Of a stretch of 38,558 bases of DNA, positions 18,113 through 26,805 are shown one piece after another; the stretch's first letter is position 1, and each line of letters begins with the position of its first letter. The DNA is taken from NCBI GenBank assembly GCA_947488275.1, contig CANKZX010000009.1:1-38558 (forward strand), in the 5' to 3' direction. Both the position numbers and the translations under genes were made by a program. The stretch is from Alphaproteobacteria bacterium (GTDB lineage Bacteria > Pseudomonadota > Alphaproteobacteria > Paracaedibacterales > CAIOTO01). The notes under the pieces were generated by a model. It was given only the letters and a program-made list of their open reading frames with translations, had not been told where the DNA came from and did not search any database.

Positions 18113-19338
18113 TCCGTTACCGCCTCTAATTGTAATGCATCATGTAAAACATTTATTGCTTTTGTCATATGATCATGTGCAACAATAAGGCTTATTTTAA
18201 TTTCTGACGTTGTTACCATCTGAATGTCAATTTGATGATCGGCTAATGTTTGAAAAACAAGAGAGGTGATTTCAAGATTGCTTCGGATGCCAATGCCGAC
18301 AATTGATATTTTAACGATATTCGGATCAATAGCAAGTGTATCAAACCCTATTATTGACCTTAATTCCATTATTTTAGCATGGATGCGCATGCTATCCTCT
18401 TTATTTACAATAAAAGTAAGCACGTTTTTTAGCCCATGCCCAGCGTTTGTGTGTGTAATCATATCAACGGCAATGTGTTCCCGTGAGAGTGTGCTAAAAA
18501 GATCTGCCATCATTCGTATTGTGATTGGGTGAATTGATTCAAGGGTGACTTTTGCTTCACTAAGGTTATGGGCAATCCCACGAATTGATGTCTGCTCCAC
18601 GAGGGTCTCCTCATTAACAATTGTTGTACCTGATACTAAATGAAAACTGGACAAAACGCGTACATTAACATTGTAACGTAGGCTAAGTTCCACACATCTA
18701 GGATGCAATACTTTTGCCCCTTGTGCGGCTAATTCCAGCATTTCAACATGACTAATTGTGTCAATTTTACGGGCATTGAAAACAACGCGCGGGTCAGCAG
18801 TATATACACCTTCTACATCTGTGTAGATATCACAGCGATCCGCATTAAGGGCAGCTGCTAATGCAACTGCTGTTGTATCCGAGCCACCACGTCCAAGTGT
18901 TGTAATGCGATTGTGATCCGAAATCCCTTGGAATCCAGCTACAACAGGTATTATGCCTTGTGCGAGTGATTCTTCGAGGATATGTGTTGCTATGTGATCA
19001 ATTTTTGCATTGGTATATGTTGCATCTGTTTTGATCGCAACTTGAAATCCAAGATATGATATTGATTTAAGATTGAGTTGCTGCAAAGCAAGTGCCATTA
19101 GACCGACGGTAATTTGCTCCCCGCTTGCTGTGACAACATCGTGTTCAGGTGTTGTTAGCAGAGGGCATAATGATTTTGTATAGCCAACTAATTGATTTGT
19201 CATGCCAGCCATTGCTGAAACAACGACAACAATTTGATGACCTTCACATGTGATGCACGCTACAAGGTCAGCAACGTGTTTAATACGGTCTATGTTTGCA
19301 ACGGACGTTCCACCAAATTTTATAATATAACGTGCCAC
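18109..19338 (-). CDS. lysC: Aspartate kinase
   Basis: Phosphorylates aspartate, the entry step to lysine/diaminopimelate, threonine and methionine. At 409 aa it is the monofunctional alpha/beta-type length. KFGGTSV is at 7-13, ASGEQITVGLMA follows, GRGGSDTTAVALAA binds the substrate, and DIYTDVEGVYTADPR is conserved. Two ACT domains follow at the C-terminus (from about 265, ...IRGIAHNLSEAKVTL and ISIVGIGIRSN), the site of feedback control in this family. The start is a GTG with GGAAAA upstream. It lies 21 bases after the Ppx/GppA gene and overlaps the flavoprotein by 4 bases. Confidence 0.95.
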   Translation of the reverse strand: MARYIIKFGGTSVANIDRIKHVADLVACITCEGHQIVVVVSAMAGMTNQLVGYTKSLCPLLTTPEHDVVTASGEQITVGLMALALQQLNLKSISYLGFQVAIKTDATYTNAKIDHIATHILEESLAQGIIPVVAGFQGISDHNRITTLGRGGSDTTAVALAAALNADRCDIYTDVEGVYTADPRVVFNARKIDTISHVEMLELAAQGAKVLHPRCVELSLRYNVNVRVLSSFHLVSGTTIVNEETLVEQTSIRGIAHNLSEAKVTLESIHPITIRMMADLFSTLSREHIAVDMITHTNAGHGLKNVLTFIVNKEDSMRIHAKIMELRSIIGFDTLAIDPNIVKISIVGIGIRSNLEITSLVFQTLADHQIDIQMVTTSEIKISLIVAHDHMTKAINVLHDALQLEAVTE

Positions 19339-19359
19339 AGTTATTTTCCATTGTGGGTA

Positions 19360-20451
19360 TTATCGACTGATTGCCATCAGTAATTCAGACAGTATGCCTT
19401 CGCGCACACCTCGATCGGCCACGCGCAAATATTTTGTTGGAATTGCATCGCAAATACCTTCCAAAATGGCAGAGCCAACAACAACCAAGTCCGCACGACC
19501 ACCGCCAATACACGGGTGATGCATACGTGAGTCAGGTCCCATATTGAGGAGCGATTGACTAATTTCATGCACCTCGTTGAGTTGTAAAAATGTACCATCA
19601 ACACGCTTGCGTTCATACCTGGGCAGTCCCATTTTAACAGCTGCTAAGGTTGTAACGGTTCCTGATGATCCAACCATTTGAAGTTTATCGGTTTGAATAA
19701 GTGGCAATATGTTATTTTTTTCAATGAATTTCGCAATTGCTTCATGCACCATATTTCGTACATCATTATGAATTTCGGGAGACGCTGCAAATTGCGCATA
19801 AAGTTCGCTCACTGTTACGACCCCATAGGGGATTGATATTGAATCAATAACGTCGAATAAAATAGGATAGCCAGGGCGTTGACGTCCTTCGGGATCAATT
19901 TTTAGGAAAATAATTTCTGTGCTACCGCCACCAATATCAAAAACGACAGCATAAGGAATTTTAGCATTTAAAACGCCTGCACATCCCGTGAGGGCAAGTC
20001 GGGCTTCTTCTGCTGCGGTCACAATATCAATATCAAGATCAAGTTCAGTTTTTGCACGTGTAATCAGTTCATGCCCATTTGTTGCACGACGGCATGCCTC
20101 TGTCGCAACGGCACGCATACGTGAAACATGACTTAAATCAATTTTCTTTTTGCAAATACGTAACGCTTCAATTGCACGATCAATGGCTTCTTCAGACAAT
20201 AAATCGTCTTTATGTAAACCTTCGCCTAAGCGCACAATTTTAGCGAACGAGTCAATAATTTTCCACCCTTGTGGATTTGGGCGTGTGCGAAAAAAGGTTT
20301 TTTTGAGGGATGCTACATTCACAGATGCAACGAGTAAACGACACGAATTTGTGCCAAGGTCAATCGCCGCAATCACCGGATGGTGTGCGTCACAATGCCC
20401 TGCCTCATAAGAATTCCATTCTTTTAAATCGTTTACGTCTTCAGTCAACAA
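19360..20451 (-). CDS. Ppx/GppA family phosphatase (exopolyphosphatase / pppGpp phosphohydrolase)
   Basis: A 363-aa ASKHA-fold phosphatase. AAIDLGTNSCRLLVA (about 28-42) is phosphate-binding loop 1, MRAVATEACRRATNG is conserved, VVFDIGGGSTEIIF is loop 2, and VGSSGTVTTLAAVKMG follows. The length fits the short bacterial Ppx form without the C-terminal HD domain. It acts on polyphosphate or guanosine pentaphosphate; which one is not decidable here. No ATG is available near the conserved start. I used the TTG at 20451, which has AAAAGGAAA at good spacing; a TTG three bases on, or an internal GTG just before ATT GCG GCG, are alternatives. Confidence 0.88.
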   Translation of the reverse strand: MLTEDVNDLKEWNSYEAGHCDAHHPVIAAIDLGTNSCRLLVASVNVASLKKTFFRTRPNPQGWKIIDSFAKIVRLGEGLHKDDLLSEEAIDRAIEALRICKKKIDLSHVSRMRAVATEACRRATNGHELITRAKTELDLDIDIVTAAEEARLALTGCAGVLNAKIPYAVVFDIGGGSTEIIFLKIDPEGRQRPGYPILFDVIDSISIPYGVVTVSELYAQFAASPEIHNDVRNMVHEAIAKFIEKNNILPLIQTDKLQMVGSSGTVTTLAAVKMGLPRYERKRVDGTFLQLNEVHEISQSLLNMGPDSRMHHPCIGGGRADLVVVGSAILEGICDAIPTKYLRVADRGVREGILSELLMAISR

Positions 20452-20594
20452 AATATTTCCTTTTCATCTGTTGCCATCGTAACACGATTAAATTAATAAA
20501 TCTCTTTTTTTTCACTATGTTTTTTGCTATTTTGTATTGATAATAAGAAGTGCATAACAATGATTGCAAAAATTGGCATAATTGTTTTGCACGT

Positions 20595-20668
20595 TGGGGG
20601 ATAGTTTAGCGGTAGAACTCCCGGCTCTGGACCGGGCAACTCTGGTTCGAATCCAGGTCCCCCAGCCA
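20595..20668 (+). tRNA. tRNA-Gln (anticodon CUG), CCA encoded
   Basis: A complete cloverleaf. The acceptor stem TGGGGGA pairs with TCCCCCA, followed by discriminator G and encoded CCA. The D arm is TAGTTTAGCGGTAGA. The anticodon stem CCCGG/CCGGG carries the loop CTCTGGA, so the anticodon is CTG, reading CAG (Gln). The T arm CTCTGGTTCGAATCCAGG is present. It lies between the divergent ppx gene and the glycosyltransferase. No integrase or duplicated tRNA end is visible nearby. Confidence 0.95.
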
Positions 20669-20713
20669 TTTTTATGTGCGAATCATATAGAATAATTAAC
20701 AATTTGGTTTTCA

Positions 20714-21787
20714 ATGAATTATACACTTACGATTTTACTGTTTATTGTATCCGTTGTGTTATGCGCCTTTATGATGCGCTTTAATATTAGTGCGACGCCG
20801 ACACAGCGTTGTTCGCATGATGCGCCAACACCAACGGCAGGTGGTCTTGTCTTTTTTCTTATTTTTTTTGGTAATTTAGCGTTCATGTATTTGCTCGATG
20901 ATCGACTGGCTCGTATGATCCCACCTCAACATGGTTTAATTTGTCATTATTTTATCGCTGTTAGTATTTTAATTATTGTTGGTCTGCACGATGATTGCAG
21001 CCCGCTTTCTTATCGCCGTCGCCTTATTGCGCAATTTGTGTGCGCCTTTCTTATTGTGCTGGGAGATGGCGTGATTGAATCCCCTGTTATTGAAACGCAT
21101 TCAACTAGCGTTCTTTTTTTTCAAAAGATTTTAACCCTTTTTACATTCTTATGCCTTATTAATGCCGCAAACTTTATTGACGGGTTAAATGGTCTTCTTA
21201 GTTTATGCGTGATGATTACACTTGCATTTGCACCAATATGGGTGAATTTTTGCCCGCCACTTGTGACGATGCATAGCGTGTTGATTGCTGCTATTTTAGG
21301 TTTTTTTGTCTTTAACTTTCCAAAGGGACGCCTTTTTATGGGGGATACAGGCAGTACATTTTTGGGATTTACCCTTGGGTTTCTAGCCCTTTTTGCACAG
21401 CCTCATTATCCACGTATTTTTGCTCCAGAGACGGCTATTTTTAATAAAGGATTCGTATTCACTCTGCTTCCTATGGCATTTCTTTGGTTTGATGTCGCCT
21501 TTACGTTATGTCGTCGTGCTGTGCGGGGATGCCGTTTGACAGAGGCACATCGTGATCATATGATTCATATTTTGTATGATAAAGGTTATGGTCATATTTT
21601 TGTTACGTTGCTGTATGCTACTTGTACATGTATTATGGGATGTTTGACGTACATGTGCCATAAAGAATGGCTTAGCTTTATTGGGCTCCTCGCGATTTAT
21701 GCGATTTTGCAAGGAATGATGATTGTTTTTGTATTTAATGTACCCCATCGACATCAATGGGCGCGTCCTGAAAAGACATCCATATGA
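20714..21787 (+). CDS. Undecaprenyl-phosphate sugar-1-phosphate transferase (WecA/WbpL/MraY superfamily)
   Basis: A 357-aa polytopic membrane enzyme with about ten hydrophobic helices. It transfers a sugar-1-phosphate (usually HexNAc) from UDP-sugar to undecaprenyl phosphate, starting O-antigen or similar glycans. Conserved PNPT residues: DAPTPTAGG (36-44), LHDD (91-94), NAANFIDGLNG (150-160), MGDTGSTFLGF (209-219), and the cytoplasmic HRDH near 279-282, which resembles WbpL-type enzymes more than MraY. Genome context (recO, not mur genes) also argues against MraY. The stop overlaps the recO ATG by 4 bases. The O-antigen-ligase-like gene at 26.8 kb may act in the same glycan pathway. Confidence 0.88.
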   Translation: MNYTLTILLFIVSVVLCAFMMRFNISATPTQRCSHDAPTPTAGGLVFFLIFFGNLAFMYLLDDRLARMIPPQHGLICHYFIAVSILIIVGLHDDCSPLSYRRRLIAQFVCAFLIVLGDGVIESPVIETHSTSVLFFQKILTLFTFLCLINAANFIDGLNGLLSLCVMITLAFAPIWVNFCPPLVTMHSVLIAAILGFFVFNFPKGRLFMGDTGSTFLGFTLGFLALFAQPHYPRIFAPETAIFNKGFVFTLLPMAFLWFDVAFTLCRRAVRGCRLTEAHRDHMIHILYDKGYGHIFVTLLYATCTCIMGCLTYMCHKEWLSFIGLLAIYAILQGMMIVFVFNVPHRHQWARPEKTSI

Positions 21788-22539
21788 AATGGTCAGATGA
21801 AGGGATTATTTTATCAGTTGTCCCTTTTTCCGAAAATGAAGCGCGTTTGTCAGTGCTAACACAGAATAATGGTCGCCAATCAGGGTTATATCGATTATCA
21901 AAACGACAACCATCGCTTCATATAGGGGATATGGTTGTCGTCACATGGAATGCCCGTTTGTCCGAACACCTTGGGCGATTTGTGGTTGAACGTAAGATAA
22001 GCCTTGCCTCACGGATGTTTAACGATCCTTGGAAATTATGGTTGCTCCAACATGCGTGTGGTTTAATGACTACTTTGCCTGAACGTCATTCTTACCCCCA
22101 GCTTTATACGCATTTAATGGATTTACTTCTTCATATAACGATGGATTCTGATTATACGGCTTTTGCACATATGAGCTGTTTTGAGAAAATAACTCTTGCA
22201 GAATTGGGATTTGGTATTGATTTATCTATGTGTTGTCTTAACCAAACAACAGAACACCTTGCCTATATCTCTCCCAAAACAGGACGCGCCATATCCATGA
22301 AGGCCGCCACCGAAGGGGAGGCGCATGCCTATATTAATCAGTTGCTACCATTACCACCCTTTTGGTTAACACATATGAATTATGAAAAAAATTCAATTCC
22401 CCAATGGCATGATATTTTGAATGGTTTTCGTGTAATGGAGCATTTTTGGCATAAATGGCTCTTCAATGAAAAACAAACGTTTCCATCGATCAGGCGCATG
22501 ATTATCACGTATACGGAAAAGAAAGTGGCTCTCATTTAA
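21784..22539 (+). CDS. recO: DNA repair protein RecO
   Basis: Loads RecA with RecR in the RecFOR gap-repair pathway. At 251 aa it has the usual length. The N-terminal OB-fold shows the family pattern MKWSDEGIILSVVPFSENEARLSVLT...GLYRLSKR. The middle is all-helical with FEKITLAELGFGIDLSMCCL, corresponding to the usual F-L--LGY-PDL-RC region. The C-terminal segment (LLPLPPFWL...) is less conserved. It is translationally coupled to the upstream transferase (ATGA) and followed by a terminator. Confidence 0.88.
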   Translation: MKWSDEGIILSVVPFSENEARLSVLTQNNGRQSGLYRLSKRQPSLHIGDMVVVTWNARLSEHLGRFVVERKISLASRMFNDPWKLWLLQHACGLMTTLPERHSYPQLYTHLMDLLLHITMDSDYTAFAHMSCFEKITLAELGFGIDLSMCCLNQTTEHLAYISPKTGRAISMKAATEGEAHAYINQLLPLPPFWLTHMNYEKNSIPQWHDILNGFRVMEHFWHKWLFNEKQTFPSIRRMIITYTEKKVALI

Positions 22540-22570
22540 ATCAAGTGGGTGTAACATATCAACAATAAAC

Positions 22571-22605
22571 AAAGGTTCCCATCTATTTGTGACAGGAACC
22601 TTTTT
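22571..22605 (+). terminator. Rho-independent terminator after recO
   Basis: AAAGGTTCC (22571-22579) pairs with GGAACCTTT (22595-22603) and the T-run continues to 22605. It also lies downstream of the convergent cysteine-rich gene. Confidence 0.85.
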
Positions 22606-22627
22606 GTGAGAGGGGTCTTTATTTGGA

Positions 22628-23626
22628 TTAGTTTAGATCCCCTGAATCATCATCCCTGCTTTTTTTATTAAAGATTCTTCGTGCGGCATCTTCACGTCCC
22701 GTTGCCGCGCATTCATCACCGCCCCGTCGTTTTTGAATACCTGCAGGAACATCCATGCCTTCTTCAGCGCTGCTGCATGCATTTATCCCATCACCTGAAC
22801 AAATTGATGCTTTGCGGTCGGTTTTGTCAGCTGGTGTTTCAACGGTATCGCGCCAGCTAGGGGCAACAATTTTACACCATGGAATGAGCTTATCACGTCC
22901 ATCACAACCAACCATTGGGCGTCCTGTTTTTTTGTTGAAGGGGTCACGTTTTTCCGCGATACATGCCATAAGTTGAGCACTATTTTGAGCATCAAGGGCA
23001 GCTTTATCTGTATTGCGTTCAAGAAGGGCGTCTTCTTCTCTGCGAGCATTATTATTAGCCGCTCTGTCTTCTTCGCTTAAGTCTTCACTTTCTTCAGTGG
23101 GTCTTTCATTATCGCTATTGCGCTTTTTTGCAGCCAAACGCGCTGAATCTAAATCAAGTACACAAAGAGCATCAACATCACAGCGATCCATATTTTTTAT
23201 TTCACAATATTTTGGTGCGGTTACCTGTTTACAGTGATTAAGAACGACGGGTTCACAAAAAGCCGTTGCTTCCTTTACGGTCATTTCCCCTAAACACACA
23301 TTATAAAGCGGATTTCCACGATCTGTTCGCGTTCTTTCAAGCCATTCCTCTGTTTTTGCTTGTTTCCAATCCGTTGAATCTGTTTCGCATTCATCCAGTT
23401 GTTTTTGATTAAGGCGTGTTAACATCGTATCGTCTTCAGGCGAACATAAACGACGGCAATCACAATCAGCTTTTTCAATACCTGATAATTTGCAATATTC
23501 AGCGCATGTATTAAATTGACAATGTTCTTTTATTTTTTTTATACATGACGCCGCATGCAGGATATCCCCTGCCATCAGGATCAAACTTAATATGACCAAT
23601 AGATTCCATTTAGAGAGAATACGCAT
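22628..23626 (-). CDS. Hypothetical cysteine-rich exported protein
   Basis: A 332-aa protein without a recognisable domain. The signal peptide is clear (RILSKWNLLVILSLILMAGDILHA, cleavage after about residue 25). The mature chain has about 20 cysteines, many in short spacings (HCQFNTCAEYC, DCDCRRLC, CDVDALC) suggestive of disulfides in the periplasm or outside. Between the N- and C-terminal Cys clusters lies a highly charged segment (about 165-215), and the C-terminus is Arg/Asp-rich. AAAGG precedes the ATG. It follows flgH by 79 bases on the same strand, but nothing in the sequence ties it to the flagellum. Confidence 0.7.
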   Translation of the reverse strand: MRILSKWNLLVILSLILMAGDILHAASCIKKIKEHCQFNTCAEYCKLSGIEKADCDCRRLCSPEDDTMLTRLNQKQLDECETDSTDWKQAKTEEWLERTRTDRGNPLYNVCLGEMTVKEATAFCEPVVLNHCKQVTAPKYCEIKNMDRCDVDALCVLDLDSARLAAKKRNSDNERPTEESEDLSEEDRAANNNARREEDALLERNTDKAALDAQNSAQLMACIAEKRDPFNKKTGRPMVGCDGRDKLIPWCKIVAPSWRDTVETPADKTDRKASICSGDGINACSSAEEGMDVPAGIQKRRGGDECAATGREDAARRIFNKKSRDDDSGDLN

Positions 23627-23705
23627 AAAGTATGCCTTTCATAAATTAACATTTTATGATGTCAGTCTATCATGAAATCCATTAATGAACGGTTAATACC
23701 CTTGC

Positions 23706-24479
23706 TTAAAACGGTAAAACTTTATTCATAATTTGTTGTCCCCATGGGAAAGCCTGCATATCGGTTAATTCCCCGCGACCGCCGTAAGAAATGCGCAATT
23801 CTGATATTTTATCCCAATTAATGACGTTGGATGCTGATACATCTTCACGTCGTACAATCCCTTTTACCTGTACTTCGCGAACTTCATTAACCAGTCGTAT
23901 TTCCTGGCGACCGTGAACAACCATATTCCCATTTGGCAGCACCTGAATAACGGTTGCGGCAATTTTGAAATTAATTTTATCACTCACATTGTATTTTGCC
24001 GAACCTGATAAACTAGGGTTTGAATTAACATCTAGCCATTTTGACGTTGCATCAATCCCATTATTTTGTTTTTTTGGAAAGAATTTTTCAGCCTTTCTTT
24101 CAAACCCAAGGGCACTTGGCACATTCACTGTGCTTTTGTTGTTGCGATTAATTGATGGTGTCATTTCAATGGATTCTGATTGATCAATGCTGACGACAAC
24201 GGTCATAACATCACCCACCTTACCAGCACGTTGATCTTTGAAAAACGCGCGTGCACCTGTTTCCCATAAGGATGGATTACGTTCTGATTTAACAGCATAG
24301 GCTGTTGGCATGGGCATTGTGATGGGTTGATATCCTTTGATTTGTGTTGGGTCTTGGATTTGGCTGAGCTCTGGTGCCTCGCCAATAGTCGATAGTTTTT
24401 CCGCAAGATTGCATCCTGTTAGGCACATCATGCTGAACAATCCTAAGATTCCATATATGTTTTTTTGTTTCATAATCAT
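23706..24479 (-). CDS. flgH: Flagellar L-ring protein FlgH (lipoprotein)
   Basis: Forms the outer-membrane L ring of the flagellar basal body. At 257 aa it has a normal length. Lipoprotein signal with lipobox LTGC (Cys23). SLWETGARAFFKDQRAGKVGDVMTVVVSI (about 70-98) is the characteristic FlgH region, and NGNMVVHGRQEIRLVNEVREVQVKGIVRREDVS and LRISYGGRGEL are the C-terminal signatures. The first ATG overlaps the flgA TGA by 4 bases. A second ATG two codons later is possible. Third or fourth gene of the flgF-G-A-H unit. Confidence 0.94.
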   Translation of the reverse strand: MIMKQKNIYGILGLFSMMCLTGCNLAEKLSTIGEAPELSQIQDPTQIKGYQPITMPMPTAYAVKSERNPSLWETGARAFFKDQRAGKVGDVMTVVVSIDQSESIEMTPSINRNNKSTVNVPSALGFERKAEKFFPKKQNNGIDATSKWLDVNSNPSLSGSAKYNVSDKINFKIAATVIQVLPNGNMVVHGRQEIRLVNEVREVQVKGIVRREDVSASNVINWDKISELRISYGGRGELTDMQAFPWGQQIMNKVLPF

Positions 24480-25171
24480 AGGTTTGCCCGAATCTCCGCT
24501 TGTCCTTCACGGGTTACCGTTGCTTGAACTGTTTTTTTGGATCCCACCTCAAAAATAATTTTGTCGCCAACGCTTCCGTTATTACGCGCAGTTGCAATGG
24601 TTGTGACTTCAAACGATGGATCAACATAGCTTAAATTTACTCTATCCCCTTTGTGTACGACAATTGGGCGTTCAAAATCGGTGAGACGCAGGGGCTCTTC
24701 AATTTTTAACGCGCGACCCTTTCGTGGGCTTTTACCAATGATATCTTCTTTTTTTAGAGCGATCCCCATATTGACTTGCGTATCTGGAAAACGCACATAA
24801 GATAAATGGGATTCTTGAATAATATCTTTATCTGAAACGGTTGCGGCTAAAACGGGAAGTGTCGTGAATTTTTGGATTTTCCCTTTTATTTTTGTCGGTG
24901 CATCGCCCCACATAACGGTGGCATCAAATCCCTTTTGATCGGGGGTGATCGTCAATTCTGTAACAATTAATGGTTTATCATCTGTTTTTGCCCAAGATGT
25001 TTCCCAGGTATTAATCGTTGATTCAAAATCATTGAAATTCACTTTTTGACGAATTTCTGCTCCTATTGATTTTTCCAGCTGAATTTTGGTGAACGGTTCA
25101 GCCTCAACATCAATCTCAACTTCCGCGAAATAGCAGAGTGAAAAACAAATAAAACGTAAAAATTGCCGCAT
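24476..25171 (-). CDS. flgA: Flagellar basal-body P-ring formation protein FlgA
   Basis: Periplasmic chaperone for P-ring (FlgI) assembly. The protein is 231 aa. The C-terminal half contains the SAF-like domain: PVLAATVSDKDIIQESHLSYVRFPD, then EDIIGKSPRKGRALKIEEPLRLTDF, then the conserved end VVHKGDRVNLSYVDPSFEVTT...VGDKIIFEV...VQATVTREGQAEI. The N-terminus is hydrophobic and probably a signal peptide, though short and atypical (RQFLRFICFSLCYFAE). It starts 2 bases after flgG with AGGA at 8-base spacing and overlaps flgH. FlgI itself is not in this window. Confidence 0.9.
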   Translation of the reverse strand: MRQFLRFICFSLCYFAEVEIDVEAEPFTKIQLEKSIGAEIRQKVNFNDFESTINTWETSWAKTDDKPLIVTELTITPDQKGFDATVMWGDAPTKIKGKIQKFTTLPVLAATVSDKDIIQESHLSYVRFPDTQVNMGIALKKEDIIGKSPRKGRALKIEEPLRLTDFERPIVVHKGDRVNLSYVDPSFEVTTIATARNNGSVGDKIIFEVGSKKTVQATVTREGQAEIRANL

Positions 25172-25173
25172 GA

Positions 25174-25977
25174 TTATCGTCCTACTTGTGTGGCAGCGGT
25201 CATCATCGCATCGCCTGTTTTTAAGATTTTGGTTAACATATCGTATATTTTTTCAATACGAATAAGATCGGTCATTTCTTCAACTGCATTAACGTTCGCC
25301 CCTTCACGCCATCCTTGTTTAATGCGTCCACGACGTCTTGAACCTGGCGCACCTTTGTCAGGTGAACCCGATGCCGCTGTTTCAAGATAAATAGAATCGC
25401 CGACGGCTTTTAATCCAGATGGATTGAAAAATGTTGCTAATTGGAGTTGTCCGATCAGCTGCGCAACTTGATTCGTTGCTGTTTTAACATACACTTGACC
25501 AAGGGTGTTGATATTAACTTCAGTTGCATCGGCTGGTAAAACAATACCAGGAGCGATAACATAACCAGTTTTAGGCATCACAATTTCATTGTTGGCATTC
25601 GTTTGAAACGCACCAAGACGTGTATAACCAATTGATCCATCAGGCAGAGTAATTTCAAAAAAACCTTCACCTTCAATCATAACGTCGAGTGCATTGGATG
25701 TTTGAATGGATTCCCCTTGACTGAAATCGCGGTAAATACCACCCGACTGCACACCAAGCCCTACTTGTGTTCCTGTTGGTGATACCGTATTATTATTAGA
25801 TGTTGCTGTACCTACGCCGCCTTGGTCGATATAGGCTAAATCCAAAATGATACCATATTGTTTTTTATAGCTATCCACACCTTGACCAGCGATGTTCATC
25901 GCTTTGATTCCTAGAGCTTGTTCAGTTACTTGCAGCCCTGTACGAGCCACATGAAATGCATTGTTGAGTCCTGACAT
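25174..25977 (-). CDS. flgG: Flagellar distal rod protein FlgG
   Basis: Subunit of the distal rod. At 267 aa it is close to the usual length. Central hook-basal-body motif LDVMIEGEGFFEITLPDGSIGYTRLGAFQTNANNEIV (about 102-138). C-terminal helix EEMTDLIRIEKIYDMLTKILKTGDAMM. The N-terminal rod motif, usually NNIANxxTxGFK, is altered here to AMNIAGQGVDSYKK, so the protein is divergent. Its position directly after flgF and before flgA supports FlgG over FlgE or FlgF. The 33-base gap to flgF is the longest in the unit. Confidence 0.92.
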   Translation of the reverse strand: MSGLNNAFHVARTGLQVTEQALGIKAMNIAGQGVDSYKKQYGIILDLAYIDQGGVGTATSNNNTVSPTGTQVGLGVQSGGIYRDFSQGESIQTSNALDVMIEGEGFFEITLPDGSIGYTRLGAFQTNANNEIVMPKTGYVIAPGIVLPADATEVNINTLGQVYVKTATNQVAQLIGQLQLATFFNPSGLKAVGDSIYLETAASGSPDKGAPGSRRRGRIKQGWREGANVNAVEEMTDLIRIEKIYDMLTKILKTGDAMMTAATQVGR

Positions 25978-26010
25978 ACTGTTATTCCTTTATGATTATG
26001 TCGCGTATAT

Positions 26011-26766
26011 TTATGTTGCATTCTTAGCGGAGGCATTCATGGTCTGTTTTTGTAATTCATCGTATTTCTGAATCATTTTTTGGGCTTCTTCAAATCGATG
26101 CATGATGTTAATGAGTTTAATGCTGATGTCCATAACAGATACGTTTGATTCTTCAAAACTTCCTTGAACCACTTTTGTGTGCTTGACTGGAGTGCTTTCG
26201 TCAGTTGTGGATAAAAGACTGTTCCCCTCTAGGCGCATTGCTTGTTCGTCCTTGAATTCAACGACACCAATTTTGCCTGATTCCTTGCCATCGATTGTTA
26301 TGGTTCCATCTTCGGCGACATTGAAGTATTTAATATCTTTAGGGATGAATATTTCTGACCCTCCCTGGTTAAGAACGGCATTTCCTGATGCGGTTACAAG
26401 GCGTCCCGATTGATCCAATGAGAATCGACCATTTCGGGTATATTGTATTCCCTTTTCCGTTTTAATCATAAAGTAACCAGATCCAGCCAATCCAAGATCA
26501 AGTGAATTTCGCGTCATATTTAATGATCCATTGGTTAAATCACGGGTCATTCCTTCGGATTTTACATAAGAAATCCTTTTGCCATCTTTTGTTTTATAAA
26601 CCACTTCTTTTGGTGACATAATAAAACCCTTAAAGCCAGCATGCATGGCATTTGCTAAATTCTGTGAACAGACATTCAATTGATCTTCTTGCGTTTTCTG
26701 AAGAGACAAAAGAATAACATTCGGCTTTTGAACAGAAACTTTAGGTTTACTTACTTCTTTAATCAT
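26011..26766 (-). CDS. flgF: Flagellar proximal rod protein FlgF
   Basis: Rod subunit of the basal body. The protein is 251 aa from ATG 26766; the frame extends to a TTG at 26823 but no ATG lies further up. The N-terminal motif CSQNLANAMHAGFKGF is the rod-protein helix, the centre has LDLGLAGSGYFMIKTEKGIQYTRNGRFSLDQSGRLVT, and the C-terminal helix is VMDISIKLINIMHRFEEAQKMIQKYD. It carries about 15 extra residues before the usual start. First gene of the unit. Only 39 bases separate it from the divergent O-antigen-ligase-like gene, so promoters must overlap or lie inside the opposing coding regions. Confidence 0.88.
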   Translation of the reverse strand: MIKEVSKPKVSVQKPNVILLSLQKTQEDQLNVCSQNLANAMHAGFKGFIMSPKEVVYKTKDGKRISYVKSEGMTRDLTNGSLNMTRNSLDLGLAGSGYFMIKTEKGIQYTRNGRFSLDQSGRLVTASGNAVLNQGGSEIFIPKDIKYFNVAEDGTITIDGKESGKIGVVEFKDEQAMRLEGNSLLSTTDESTPVKHTKVVQGSFEESNVSVMDISIKLINIMHRFEEAQKMIQKYDELQKQTMNASAKNAT

Positions 26767-26805
26767 GGCAATATCACGTCTGAAATATACTTCTAACGAG
26801 TTCTT

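Noticed and set aside
20595-20668. tRNA-Gln as an integration site for a mobile island
   Set aside because: No integrase gene and no duplicated tRNA 3' end are seen in the window.
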